From Treponema sp. (lineage in GTDB: Bacteria > Spirochaetota > Spirochaetia > Treponematales > Treponemataceae), in NCBI GenBank assembly GCA_017484285.1, contig JAFUTH010000007.1:102706-166705 (forward strand): DNA of 64,000 nucleotides. The letters run 5' to 3'. The notes below the pieces were generated by a model. It saw only the letters and a program-made list of their open reading frames with translations. It made no database searches and was not told the origin of the DNA. Numbering within the stretch: position 1 is the first letter of the stretch; every line of letters begins with the position of its first letter. The position numbers were made by a program, and so were the translations under genes. Shown in pieces: positions 54,870 through 63,719 of the stretch.

Positions 54870-55754
54870 ATGGAATCATTGAATCTTGTAAAAAGCGGAA
54901 TCGATGTCGTTGATGCGCTCGTGCGGTATCTCGCAAAGGATGCAATCGGCGGCGACTTCCTTAAAAAATATCTTGAGAGCCGTGAGGAGCAGGCAAAATC
55001 GGCGCAGGAGCAGAATCAGGCGTTGCAGAAATTGCTTGAAGGCACGTCTGAAATGGAGCAGGGAAACCGCCAGATTTCAGAGAGCGTTGAGGGCAATATT
55101 CAGCGACTCGGTACGATTGCCGAAGCCATAAAAGCATTGCGTGACTCTGTTACGGTTATCGAGCAAGAGCAGCGTCGGTATGCCGATCAATTTGAAAACC
55201 TCATCTCGCAGGCAAAGGTCATAAGCAATCAGATTAATGACATTCAAAATATCTCCGCGCAAACAAATCTTCTCTCTTTCAATGCCTCAATCGAAGCGGC
55301 GCGCGCAGGAAATGCAGGAAAGGGATTCCGCGTTATTGCGAACGAGGTTAAAAAATTGTCGGGAGATACGAGCAAAACGTCGGAAGAAATCAAACTCAAC
55401 GTTGAAAATCTCGTGAATTCAATCACTAACCTCGAAAAAATCACGCGAAATAATTCTCAGTCGCTTGACGACCTCGCCAATGAGACCGAAGAAACGCTCA
55501 ATAAGTTCGCAAAAGTGCGCGAGGCAAACTCTTCAAGCAATATGAACATCAGCCGAATCGGTTCTGTCATTGAGAACAATGTCCGGGGCATCAATGATGT
55601 CATCAAAAATGTGCAGAAGACGGAGCAAGTCAACGAAGAAAACCTCAAGCTCTTCGTCAAATGTGCGAGCGACAATGAAATGCTTTTCAATGATTTGTAT
55701 TCGTTCGTTTACGAACTCAAGGCGATTTTCAAAGATTTGGCAGAAAAAATATAA
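54870..55754 (+). CDS. Soluble methyl-accepting chemotaxis-type signalling protein
   Basis: A 294-residue protein with no membrane helix. A coiled-coil region (about 45-120) leads into the chemoreceptor signalling domain, whose hairpin tip reads [23 protein letters not shown] in full family form (tip near residues 125-148), followed by [13 protein letters not shown]. It should contact CheA and CheW. It has no ligand domain of its own and is co-transcribed with the FIST protein, which probably supplies the input. The C-terminal helix (ELKAIFKDL) may mediate that contact. Confidence 0.9.
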   Translation: MESLNLVKSGIDVVDALVRYLAKDAIGGDFLKKYLESREEQAKSAQEQNQALQKLLEGTSEMEQGNRQISESVEGNIQRLGTIAEAIKALRDSVTVIEQEQRRYADQFENLISQAKVISNQINDIQNISAQTNLLSFNASIEAARAGNAGKGFRVIANEVKKLSGDTSKTSEEIKLNVENLVNSITNLEKITRNNSQSLDDLANETEETLNKFAKVREANSSSNMNISRIGSVIENNVRGINDVIKNVQKTEQVNEENLKLFVKCASDNEMLFNDLYSFVYELKAIFKDLAEKI

Positions 55755-55785
55755 GTAGCCAAGCGAAAGGTAAAAATGTGCCGTG

Positions 55786-55832
55786 CACCCGCCGTTTGCC
55801 GTGTCTGTTTGAGATGCGCCTATGTGCGGGTG
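55786..55832. terminator. Possible terminator between convergent genes
   Basis: CACCCGC (55786-55792) can pair with GCGGGTG (55826-55832), followed by TTTGTTTTTG on the plus strand. The 33-nt loop is long and the right arm overlaps the end of the cNMP-binding gene, so this is tentative. Confidence 0.35.
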
Positions 55833-57055
55833 TTTGTTTTTGTATCGACGATGCGTTTCATGTCAGCCATGTTGTTGACGACGATGTATGTGTCGTAGGC
55901 TTCGATTTTGCGGGTCATGACGAAGCGGTTGATTTCGTCTTTTGTGACTTCTGGTGAAAGCCCTGACCAATGAGCCAAATCCTGCGGTGTGAGGTTGAAT
56001 TTACGTTGACGCTCGGCAACGACAGGCCCCATTTCGTTGAACATGCAAAATACGTCCGCAAGGCGTGCCTGTGGGTCTGAAATAACAAGAATGCGGAGAC
56101 GGCGTTTTTGGTCGTAGATACGCTTGCAGAATAAGCGTAAAAGCATGAGCGCAATCTGTGGATTACCCGTGACGAGCACCTCGAAATTTTCTTTGTTGAA
56201 TTCGAGGCATTCTACCGGACCAACCGCAAAACACGTTGCCGAGCGCGGTGAGTTGTCAAGAATCGCCATTTCGCCAAAAAGCTCGCCTGGTTTGAGAATG
56301 TCGAGGTTTTTATTTGTGCCATTCGCGCACTTGGTGAGCTGAACAGAACCGCTCTGAATGAGGTAGAAACTGTCGCCGTTTTGATACTCGGTGATGATGA
56401 CTTGCCCCGGTTCATACGTTTTTGCGAATCGCTTGAAGGCTGGAAGCTCGAAAAGTTTGAGCGGGGCAGCCGTTCCTATGCTTGTTGAGTCAGAAGATGC
56501 TGTTGTGCCTAAATCGCCCTTTTTGATATGCGCATCGGCTTTTGCGAGCATTCCTTTAATCTCAAGCACATGCTCGCTCGTGGGGTAGAGTTTTAGGAAC
56601 GTCGTGCAGACATCCAAGCACGTTCGCCATCGCTCATCGTTAAAAAAAGCCGTCGCGACAGAGAACATGCCTTGCATTTGGCTGATTGTCTCTCCCTTGC
56701 TGAGAATAGATTCTGTTTTTCGGTGAATCTGTCGGAGTTGGTTAGAGAAGACTCGGAGCATCTTCATCATGATTTGTTTGTTTGTGCTGAAAAGCGCTTC
56801 AAATTCTTGAATTGTCATGGTGATACAGACTGCTTCTTGCAAGGCTGTAACCGTTTCTTCGCGAGGAAAATGACCAACGGCTGATTTTACGCCAAAGAAT
56901 TCGCCGTTTTTGATTTGTTCTGTGACAGGGAGCTTTGTCTCAATATCGTTTGTGGTGGCAATGACGGTGCCTTTTTGAAGGATAAAAACACGTTCATCGA
57001 TGTCACCCGCAAAATAAATAATCGAACCTTTTGTATACGAAATCGCTTTGGGCAT
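55820..57055 (-). CDS. Dual cyclic-nucleotide-binding regulator with Crp-type C-terminus
   Basis: A 411-residue protein with two cNMP-binding domains (about 5-115 and 205-320), a helical repeat-like linker (about 130-185, possibly TPR-type) and a C-terminal helical/winged region resembling Crp proteins (LTPQDLAHWSGLSPEVTKDEI). The second domain keeps the phosphate-binding cassette FGEMAILDNSPRSAT with the Glu and Arg that hold cAMP. The first reads FGVKSAVGHFPREET and is probably degenerate. AGAGG precedes the ATG. I recall a similar protein in Treponema pallidum. It is the likely effector for cAMP made by the cyclase at 17964. Confidence 0.87.
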   Translation of the reverse strand: MPKAISYTKGSIIYFAGDIDERVFILQKGTVIATTNDIETKLPVTEQIKNGEFFGVKSAVGHFPREETVTALQEAVCITMTIQEFEALFSTNKQIMMKMLRVFSNQLRQIHRKTESILSKGETISQMQGMFSVATAFFNDERWRTCLDVCTTFLKLYPTSEHVLEIKGMLAKADAHIKKGDLGTTASSDSTSIGTAAPLKLFELPAFKRFAKTYEPGQVIITEYQNGDSFYLIQSGSVQLTKCANGTNKNLDILKPGELFGEMAILDNSPRSATCFAVGPVECLEFNKENFEVLVTGNPQIALMLLRLFCKRIYDQKRRLRILVISDPQARLADVFCMFNEMGPVVAERQRKFNLTPQDLAHWSGLSPEVTKDEINRFVMTRKIEAYDTYIVVNNMADMKRIVDTKTNTRT

Positions 57056-57139
57056 TTTTTGAGCACCTCTTTTTTAATCTTAAAAAGACCTTATGGAAAG
57101 AGTATAACACAAGATTCTAATTTGTGCTATTATTTTCGC

Positions 57140-58045
57140 ATGATAGACTTGCATTCCCATTCCTCAGCTTCCGACGGCATTTTATCGCCAAAAGAATCCG
57201 CCGAATACGCGATTGGCAAAAAACTGAACGTATGGGCGCTCACCGACCATGACACGGTTGACGGGCTTTTTGAAGCGGCACAGACATGCGCACAAAGTGA
57301 GAGCGGAATCATTTTTGTTCCTGGAATCGAAATCAACATTCGCTGGCCAACGGGAGAATTCCATCTTTTGGGCTTGGGCTTGCGCCGGTATTCAGAAGAA
57401 CTAAAAGATTTGGTCGCTGATTTAACCGAAAGCCGCCGAAACAGAAATCTCGAAATCGTCGAAAAAATGAACAAAGACGGAATCAACGTCACGCTTGAGG
57501 AGATTGAATCGCAGTTCACCGCGAGCCAGATTGGGCGACCACATTTTGCTTCGTTTTTAATGCAGATTGGGAAAGTGAAGCATCGGCAAGATGCCTTTGA
57601 CCGATTTTTGAGCAAAGGGCGGCCGTACCATGCCAACCACGAGGGCGCGGATTTAGATGTGGCAGTTGAAGCGATTCGCTCTGCGGGAGGCGTTCCCGTG
57701 CTTGCGCATCCGCTTTCGCTCTATGTCTCCTGGGGCAAAATGGACGAAACGATTGAGAAAATCAAAGGTCATGGCGTTGAGGGAATGGAAGCATGGCATC
57801 CCGGGGCGCGAATCAACGAAGGCTACAAATTAGAGCAGCTTGCAAAAAAACTCGGCATGTTCGTGACCGCAGGAAGCGATTTTCACGGAAAAGGCGTGCG
57901 AGCCGACCGTCATTTGGGCAGAACGACTGGCGACCGAAAAATTGACGACCGATTTTACTTTGAGGAATTGCTTCCGCACTTGGGTGATTTTGATTTTCGC
58001 GAAACGGAATGGTGTGGAAACGAAAAGTTGAAAACGGAAAACTGA
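57140..58045 (+). CDS. PHP-domain phosphoesterase (TrpH/RNase AM type)
   Basis: From the ATG at 57140 the product is 301 residues. PHP metal motifs: DLHSHSSASDG at the start, ALTDHDTVDG, PGIEIN, VLAHPLSLY and SDFHG. Relatives remove phosphate from nucleoside 3',5'-bisphosphates or trim RNA 5' ends. TGCTATTAT ends 6 nt before the ATG and there is no ribosome site. The last residues (EKLKTEN) are encoded by the same A-rich repeat type that forms the Rpn tails. A longer upstream frame overlaps the divergent regulator and is rejected. Confidence 0.87.
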   Translation: MIDLHSHSSASDGILSPKESAEYAIGKKLNVWALTDHDTVDGLFEAAQTCAQSESGIIFVPGIEINIRWPTGEFHLLGLGLRRYSEELKDLVADLTESRRNRNLEIVEKMNKDGINVTLEEIESQFTASQIGRPHFASFLMQIGKVKHRQDAFDRFLSKGRPYHANHEGADLDVAVEAIRSAGGVPVLAHPLSLYVSWGKMDETIEKIKGHGVEGMEAWHPGARINEGYKLEQLAKKLGMFVTAGSDFHGKGVRADRHLGRTTGDRKIDDRFYFEELLPHLGDFDFRETEWCGNEKLKTEN

Positions 58046-58085
58046 AAATTGCTGATTTGTGACCGACGACAAAGAATCTTGATTT

Positions 58086-59693
58086 TTATCGCTCGTAGCT
58101 TGAATTGATGTTCAGCTCGGCGCGGTATTTTGCGACGGTGCGGCGGGCGACTTTTATGCCTTTTTCTGCGAGCAAATCTGAAATCTTTTGGTCGGAAAGG
58201 GCTTTTTTGTCGCTTTGGTGCGCTTCCAAAATTTCTGAGATTTCGGCTTTGACGGCTTCTTTTGAAAGGGGCGCGTTTTCGCTTTGTGCGCTTGCCGCTT
58301 CGTTTGTTGAACCCTCGCTCGCTTTCTTTGTGCCGCCGACTGCGTTCGTGAAAAAGTAGCTGATTGGGAAAATTCCCCACTCACAGGCGAGGTATTTGGA
58401 GCTTGCCATGCGCGAGATGGTGGTTTCGTGCACGCCGAGTTTTTCTGCGATGTCTTTTTGGCGAAGCGGGGCAAGGTATCTCGCTCCTTTTTTGAAGAAT
58501 TCGCTTTGCGCTTTGACGATTTCCTCTGCGGCTTTTAAAATCGTGCTTTCGCGGTACAAAACGCTGTCGATAAAGACTTTTGCTTCGTTGACGCTTGAGC
58601 GCGCGAATTTGAGTTCTGCCTTTTTGCGCTCTGCTTTTTCGCTCGTGTCGCCGTCTTTGATATGCGTTTCGTTTATGAGCGAAGTGTAGTCCTTTGAGAT
58701 TTCAAGCCGGGGCAGAAATTCCCGCGCAAAAGTGACGGTGAACTCGGGTGATTCATCGGAATTGTCATTTTGGGTTTGCCGAGAAATCTCTTCTGCATGT
58801 TCGTTTTTCGTCACAATCACATCGGGGGAGACGAAATTGGTCTGTGTGCTTCCGAAATTGCGGGCGGGGTAGGGGTCGAGCGTTTTGATAAAAGAGAGCG
58901 CGATTTCTATCTCTTCGGTGGTGATGTCGTCTTTTGAGAGCGAAATTCCATCTTTGGGAGTGAATTTGAGCTTTTTCTGAGCGGAACGGTAATCCGTGAG
59001 TTTTTTCTGAATTTTTTGAATTTGCGGCGGATTTAAAAAATCAAAGTGCTCGTTCGTTTCCAAAAAAAACAGTGCCAAATCCGAAGCAATCCCCGAGATT
59101 TTCGCCTGAACGAAAAGACTTTCGCGGTAATTGTTCGTGCACGTTCCCACAGGGTCGAGGTGCTGAACAAGGCAAAGGCATTTGTTCAAAAATTCCTCAG
59201 TGTGAAGCGGATTTTCTGCGCTCAAAAATGAGACGGGAGCGAGAATGTGAAAGCCCTTTTCATCGAGATTGTAAATGAGCTTGGTGCAGAGCGATTTTTC
59301 GTCGTCAGAAAGGTGCATCGCGTTGAGCTGGTGGAGCAAATGGTCGGTGAGCGGCTCCCGTTCGTCCGCATTGCTTTCAAGAGCCGCCTGAAAATTGTCG
59401 CTTGCCTGCTCCCCGCTTGCCGAAGACGAGCCGTAGCGCGTGTTGTCCGAAAACCGGGAAGAAGGGGCGATTTCAGAGCGCGAAGAAGAAACGCCCGATT
59501 CGAGCGAGTCGGATTTGATTTCAAGCGCAGGATTTTTTGCCGCCTGCGCGTAAATTTCCGTGCGCAAATCACTGGACGACATGGCGAGCAGATTGAGCGA
59601 CATAATCTGCGTTTGGCTCATTTTTTGGACTTGCGCCTGAGCCATCGTTTGAGAAACACGCTGTTGCATCGCCATCTGCGGAAAATCGGGCAT
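58086..59693 (-). CDS. rpoN: RNA polymerase sigma-54 factor
   Basis: A 535-residue sigma-54. Region I is Gln-rich (KMSQTQIMSLNLLAMSSSDL). The core-binding region, the helix-turn-helix (LRQKDIAEKLGVHETTISRM) and the RpoN box ARRTVAKYR near the C-terminus are present. A low-complexity insertion lies near residues 450-480, after ISYFFTNAVGG. TATAAT ends 6 nt before the ATG inside the palindrome CAATTATATAATTG, so a leaderless start is predicted. I found no clear sigma-54 promoter in the window. Confidence 0.95.
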   Translation of the reverse strand: MPDFPQMAMQQRVSQTMAQAQVQKMSQTQIMSLNLLAMSSSDLRTEIYAQAAKNPALEIKSDSLESGVSSSRSEIAPSSRFSDNTRYGSSSASGEQASDNFQAALESNADEREPLTDHLLHQLNAMHLSDDEKSLCTKLIYNLDEKGFHILAPVSFLSAENPLHTEEFLNKCLCLVQHLDPVGTCTNNYRESLFVQAKISGIASDLALFFLETNEHFDFLNPPQIQKIQKKLTDYRSAQKKLKFTPKDGISLSKDDITTEEIEIALSFIKTLDPYPARNFGSTQTNFVSPDVIVTKNEHAEEISRQTQNDNSDESPEFTVTFAREFLPRLEISKDYTSLINETHIKDGDTSEKAERKKAELKFARSSVNEAKVFIDSVLYRESTILKAAEEIVKAQSEFFKKGARYLAPLRQKDIAEKLGVHETTISRMASSKYLACEWGIFPISYFFTNAVGGTKKASEGSTNEAASAQSENAPLSKEAVKAEISEILEAHQSDKKALSDQKISDLLAEKGIKVARRTVAKYRAELNINSSYER

Positions 59694-59821
59694 AGTTCAA
59701 TTATATAATTGAAAACTGAAAATTAAAAGGTGAAAATACATCTTGTCATTATTTAGCCCATAACTGTTTTCATCACTATGAACTGTTCACTTGGCCATCA
59801 AAAATCAGTATAATTTCTCCC
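59694..59821. promoter_or_regulatory. Divergent promoter region of rpoN and the SH3 lipoprotein gene
   Basis: Minus strand TATAAT at 59700-59705 for rpoN. Plus strand TATAAT at 59809-59814 with TTCACT 17 nt upstream, ending 7 nt before the ATG at 59822. An A-rich GAAAACTGAAAATTAAAA repeat lies near 59710. Confidence 0.5.
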
Positions 59822-61180
59822 ATGTGTAAGCGAATTTTGATTCTGATTTCCCTTTTGCTTTCGGGAGTGTTTTGTTCTTGTACGAAAACGTTAGGCTACA
59901 GCGTGCTTTTGTGGAGTAACCCGGAGCATGAGCTTTCTGACGGCACGCTTTTGAAGGTGCATATCAAATCGAATATTTCACAGGTCTATGTCGTTTCGAT
60001 TCCGGGGAGCAAGGAGAATTTTGAGATTCCGTTGTGGCAGGCGACCGAACCTGAGAGCAAGGGCAAGGCAATCAAACAGCAGAAGCGGTTTTCTGAATTT
60101 GAGCATACTTATGCGAGCGTAAAACTTGACGGGCTTCCGATTCGCGCGGACGCGGTGAACACTTCAAAGCAGGTGTACCGATTGCGCGAGGGCGAGATTA
60201 TCCGCTGCCTGTACCGCGGGGCGGGGGCTGCCGTGACGAACGGAAAGGGCAACATGGAAGGCGAGTGGCTTCGCGTGCTGACTGAAACGGGCACTTACGG
60301 TTGGTGTTTTTCGCACAATCTGGAGCTGTTTCAGGCGGAAAGTTTTGATGTGCAGAACGCAAAAGAAGCGGTCGTTAAAATGGACGATTTGAAGGGCGAG
60401 AGCAAGGGCGGCGACCGTGCGATTATCCAGTCGCTCGTTTCAAAACGCTGGTATCCCGAAAGTTTCCAGAACATGATTAAGGTCGGTCGGATTGATGTGA
60501 ACCGAATGAATCCAAGCTACGGCTTTTCGTTTGGCATTAGTGTAGACGAAAACGCGGACTCTGCCTTTGCGGGAACGGCGGTTTTGAACACGGAAAGCGC
60601 GGGCGGTTCGTGGACTTACACCGACATCGTAAAAAAGGCAGAGAAAGAATACGAATTTTCGGGAACGAACCTCAAAATGTCGATTCGCGGGGCAAATTCC
60701 GACACGATGATTCTGCAATACAGCGAAAAAGGCAGACCAAAGCAGGAAACGCTCGTCGCGCTCAGCGAAAATATCGAAAAACTCATTGAAAACGAACTCA
60801 CGCGCCGCCAGTCGGAACTCAAACGAATCGCTCAGGCAGGTCCTGTCTTTAAAAGCTCGAACTACGGCACAATCAAGTTCAACAACGAAAATTCGGTCAC
60901 TTGGAACAATTACAAGCTGCTCGTTCCGTCGATTATTTCCTCAAAGGCACTCGGAAGCGTCACCGTCACGCTCGACTACTTTATTGCCGCTTCGCTCAAA
61001 TCTTCGTATGACGGCGTGCTCACGATGCACTTCACTGGCATGGAAGACGGCGTGAATTTCCTCTACAAGCTCACCGACACTGGCTTGCGCCTCGAAGACG
61101 CGTCAAAAGCTCCGATTAAAGACGGAGTTGTGACCGCCCGAAGTGCCAGCCCGATGATTTTGTTTTTTGAGAAGAAGTAA
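59822..61180 (+). CDS. SH3-domain lipoprotein
   Basis: A 452-residue protein with lipobox GVFCSC near residue 20. A bacterial SH3-like domain spans about residues 95-165 (LPIRADAVNTSKQVYRLREG, then GEWLRVLTETGTYGWCFSHN). The C-terminal half is a conserved-looking but unnamed strand-rich region. SH3b domains often bind cell-wall peptides, so a periplasmic role is likely. Leaderless start predicted. Confidence 0.8.
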   Translation: MCKRILILISLLLSGVFCSCTKTLGYSVLLWSNPEHELSDGTLLKVHIKSNISQVYVVSIPGSKENFEIPLWQATEPESKGKAIKQQKRFSEFEHTYASVKLDGLPIRADAVNTSKQVYRLREGEIIRCLYRGAGAAVTNGKGNMEGEWLRVLTETGTYGWCFSHNLELFQAESFDVQNAKEAVVKMDDLKGESKGGDRAIIQSLVSKRWYPESFQNMIKVGRIDVNRMNPSYGFSFGISVDENADSAFAGTAVLNTESAGGSWTYTDIVKKAEKEYEFSGTNLKMSIRGANSDTMILQYSEKGRPKQETLVALSENIEKLIENELTRRQSELKRIAQAGPVFKSSNYGTIKFNNENSVTWNNYKLLVPSIISSKALGSVTVTLDYFIAASLKSSYDGVLTMHFTGMEDGVNFLYKLTDTGLRLEDASKAPIKDGVVTARSASPMILFFEKK

Positions 61181-61202
61181 GGGGCAGGTGGGAGCAGTTC
61201 AC

Positions 61203-61520
61203 TCATTTCTTAAATCGTTGCGCAATCTCCGAAAGCAAATCCAAATCCGTGTCCGAAAGATAATTCAACTCTGGAATCATTTTCTTCAGTTTTGGCTTTA
61301 TGTCGTCCGTAATCGACGCGTTTTTTCCCGTCATGAGGTATTCCACCGAAACGCCGAGTGCCTGTGCGATTTTGAGCGCGTTTTCCGCACTGGGCGCGTT
61401 CCCATTCTGCGCGAGATAGTGGTTTATAGTGTTCAGACTGATTCCCGTTTTTACCGCGAGTTCTTTTGATTGTATGTCTTTGTAAATGAGTTCATCTTTT
61501 AGAATTTCTTTAAATCCCAT
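61203..61520 (-). CDS. XRE-family transcriptional regulator
   Basis: A 105-residue regulator with a Cro/C1-type helix-turn-helix: QSKELAVKTGISLNTINHYL and SAENALKIAQALGVSVEYLM (about 17-60). The C-terminal 40 residues are helical and may form the dimer interface. It is divergent from the YccF gene, with three ACTAGCCGT-type sites between them, so it probably controls itself and that gene. No ribosome site is seen; TATAAA nearly touches the ATG, so the true start is uncertain. Confidence 0.87.
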   Translation of the reverse strand: MGFKEILKDELIYKDIQSKELAVKTGISLNTINHYLAQNGNAPSAENALKIAQALGVSVEYLMTGKNASITDDIKPKLKKMIPELNYLSDTDLDLLSEIAQRFKK

Positions 61521-61528
61521 TTTTATAG

Positions 61529-61609
61529 ACTAGCCGTTTTTGATTAGCAAGATTGTTTATGGTTGCAGAAAACGGCTAGTTGGAATATAATAAATCGAAT
61601 ACGGCTAGT
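61529..61609. promoter_or_regulatory. Three operator-like sites and a strong promoter between XRE and YccF genes
   Basis: ACTAGCCGTTTT (61529-61540), its complement AAAACGGCTAGT (61569-61580) and ACGGCTAGT (61601-61609). For the plus strand TTGCAG (61563-61568) and TATAAT (61586-61591) have a 17-nt spacer that contains the second site. For the minus strand TTGCTA and TATAAA also have a 17-nt spacer, containing the first site. Confidence 0.75.
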
Positions 61610-61663
61610 TTGCGTAAAAGTAACCGTATATGGCAAATCACAATTTTTATAAGGAGAAAAAAA

Positions 61664-62113
61664 ATGCGTACATTGGGAAACATTTTATGGTTCATTCTTG
61701 GAGGATGGTGGACTGCCTTAGTCTACCTCGTTTTAGGAGCAGTCTGCTGTGTGACGGTCATCGGAATTCCGATTGGAAAGGCTCTTTTTCAGTATGCAAA
61801 ACTGATGGCGTTCCCATTCGGCAAGGAAATTGTAAAGGAAACATTCATCAAAGGCGAAGAAAATGTTTCGTCTGTCCGAAAAATCGGCGGAACGATTGCG
61901 AATATCATTTGGCTTCCGTTCGGAATCTGCATTTTCTTAGGAAATATCGCGCTCATGTTGTGTTGTTTTATCTCGATTCTTTTTATTCCTGTTGGTGTTG
62001 TGCTTGCGAAAAGTTGCAAATTTGTAATTTGGCCGATTGGCGCAAAAATCGTCTCTCGTGAAGATGTGATTGCGACAAAAATGGCGAATAAACTTCAAGG
62101 GAGCAAGGAATAG
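61664..62113 (+). CDS. YccF-family membrane protein
   Basis: The ATG at 61664 follows AAGGAG; the product is 149 residues. Two YccF domains are visible, each ending in a G(I/V)PxG..-type turn (VIGIPIGKALFQYAKLMAFPFG and a second near residues 115-135), with about four membrane helices. Function of the family is not known. It is probably repressed by the divergent XRE protein. Confidence 0.85.
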   Translation: MRTLGNILWFILGGWWTALVYLVLGAVCCVTVIGIPIGKALFQYAKLMAFPFGKEIVKETFIKGEENVSSVRKIGGTIANIIWLPFGICIFLGNIALMLCCFISILFIPVGVVLAKSCKFVIWPIGAKIVSREDVIATKMANKLQGSKE

Positions 62114-62162
62114 TAGGCAAGTTCCCGATGATATGTATCGGGAGTTTTATTTGGGGGATAAG

Positions 62163-63212
62163 ATGAAAAAGAGTATATCATTTGTTGTTGCATTCATTAT
62201 TGGAAATGCATTATTTGCGCAAAGTACAAAATATACCGAGTTTATGGCTCAGGCACAGAAGTACGAGCAAGAAAAGAAATGGGTACATGCGTTGGGGGCG
62301 TATTATGATGCGGTGGAAACGGCAAACGTCGCACGAGAATCATTGGAAGCGAAACGAAGCTCTTATTCTTATCTCCCTCTCCCAGAGGATGATGAAGAGT
62401 ATAATGAAAAGGACTCAGAATTGCAGGAGGCTTCCAATGCGTATAAAAAACTTTCAGAAGTTATAGAAGTTGGAAATCCTGGGTATGGCGAGTTTGATGA
62501 TTTTTCAATGTATGACGGTTGGATTGAGATTATGCAGGAATATGAAAAATATTGGAGCGAAAACATTCCAAAAGCAATTAGATTTTCTGATTTAAAAAAG
62601 GTCAAAATGAATATGGAAAATCGAAAAATATCTTATTCATTAGGAGTTGATATCGTATCAACAAAAAAGTATTTAGCGTTGGCAAAAGTATTTTCCGAGG
62701 GAAAAGAAAAAGCATACAAAAATTCATGGGCTAGTTATTTACGGACATGGCCTACAACATCTGTTTATAACAGTGAAGACGATAAGAAAGTTTCAAAAAA
62801 GAATGGAATACCTTTTATAAAAATAGTAGGAGAAAATTATTCTAGTAATTTAAATGGCAATGTAAATTATCTAGCTTTTTTAATGGGGTATTTTAAATTA
62901 AGTTCATCGTATTGGATAAGCCCTTATGCACGTTCTGTAGGCTCTGAAAAATATGTACACCCCTATGAAATAAAATTTAAAATCATCGATGAAAACAATA
63001 ATTCTTTGTTTGAGAGTGAACTCATTGAACCAGGGGCAGTTGAATTCACCGTATCCCTGGATGTTGCAAAAATCATAGAATCCAAGAAAATAAAATTTGT
63101 TCCTATCATTTTGCATCTTAGATATGGAACTATAAGCGATTTTGATAGGTGGGAAAAAAAACTTGAAACACTTGAGTTGCCTGTTTCAAAAGTTCAAACA
63201 TTATTTGAATAA
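62163..63212 (+). CDS. Uncharacterised exported protein
   Basis: From the ATG at 62163 the product is 349 residues with a signal peptide (MKKSISFVVAFIIGNALFAQ). The segment after it (KYTEFMAQAQKYEQEKKWVHALGAYYDAVET) looks like a TPR-like helical pair. The rest is lysine-rich and unrecognised. The DNA from here on is clearly richer in A and T than the rest of the window. Confidence 0.7.
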   Translation: MKKSISFVVAFIIGNALFAQSTKYTEFMAQAQKYEQEKKWVHALGAYYDAVETANVARESLEAKRSSYSYLPLPEDDEEYNEKDSELQEASNAYKKLSEVIEVGNPGYGEFDDFSMYDGWIEIMQEYEKYWSENIPKAIRFSDLKKVKMNMENRKISYSLGVDIVSTKKYLALAKVFSEGKEKAYKNSWASYLRTWPTTSVYNSEDDKKVSKKNGIPFIKIVGENYSSNLNGNVNYLAFLMGYFKLSSSYWISPYARSVGSEKYVHPYEIKFKIIDENNNSLFESELIEPGAVEFTVSLDVAKIIESKKIKFVPIILHLRYGTISDFDRWEKKLETLELPVSKVQTLFE

Positions 63213-63236
63213 AATCATATACAAGGAGCATATATT

Positions 63237-63683
63237 ATGAAACTAATTTTATTACAAGGTCCGTCAAACTGCGGAAAAACAGAAACCTTCATCAAATTGC
63301 GGGAAAGATTGTTAAACGATTATCATGGTGAAGAATTATGTCATTCAGAAAACAAAAGAGATTTTGAGTCTGTTATAAAATGCAATGGAAAGCAGATTGG
63401 TTTGTTTTCAATGGGCGATTTAAAATGGTGGATTAATTGGGCTGTAGTGAAGTATGCAGGGGTAGATGTTCTTGTTATTGCGGAGAGCAATCACTTTGCC
63501 GATTCACTTTTGAACGAAGAAGAGGGTGAATTTAATCTCGAGTTGTATTATCCGAATCATAAGAATGAGCAGCCACCATGTCACAAAAGAATTCCTATGG
63601 AAAAAGTTTCCACTGATGAGCGTGATAACTATGAAGAGGCAAAAGTCACAGAAATTCTTGACGAACTGAAGAAATCAATTTAG
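63237..63683 (+). CDS. Small P-loop NTPase of unknown role
   Basis: A 148-residue protein with a Walker A motif at the very start, LQGPSNCGKTETF (GPSNCGKT, residues 8-15), and a hydrophobic strand ending in acid, VDVLVIAES, as a candidate Walker B. AAGGAG precedes the ATG. The size and layout resemble small kinases, but I cannot assign a family. AT-rich like its upstream neighbour, with which it may be co-transcribed (24 bp gap). Confidence 0.72.
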   Translation: MKLILLQGPSNCGKTETFIKLRERLLNDYHGEELCHSENKRDFESVIKCNGKQIGLFSMGDLKWWINWAVVKYAGVDVLVIAESNHFADSLLNEEEGEFNLELYYPNHKNEQPPCHKRIPMEKVSTDERDNYEEAKVTEILDELKKSI

Positions 63684-63719
63684 TGCTATTGCAGGAAGCG
63701 ACTAGAAAGAAAAATCACC

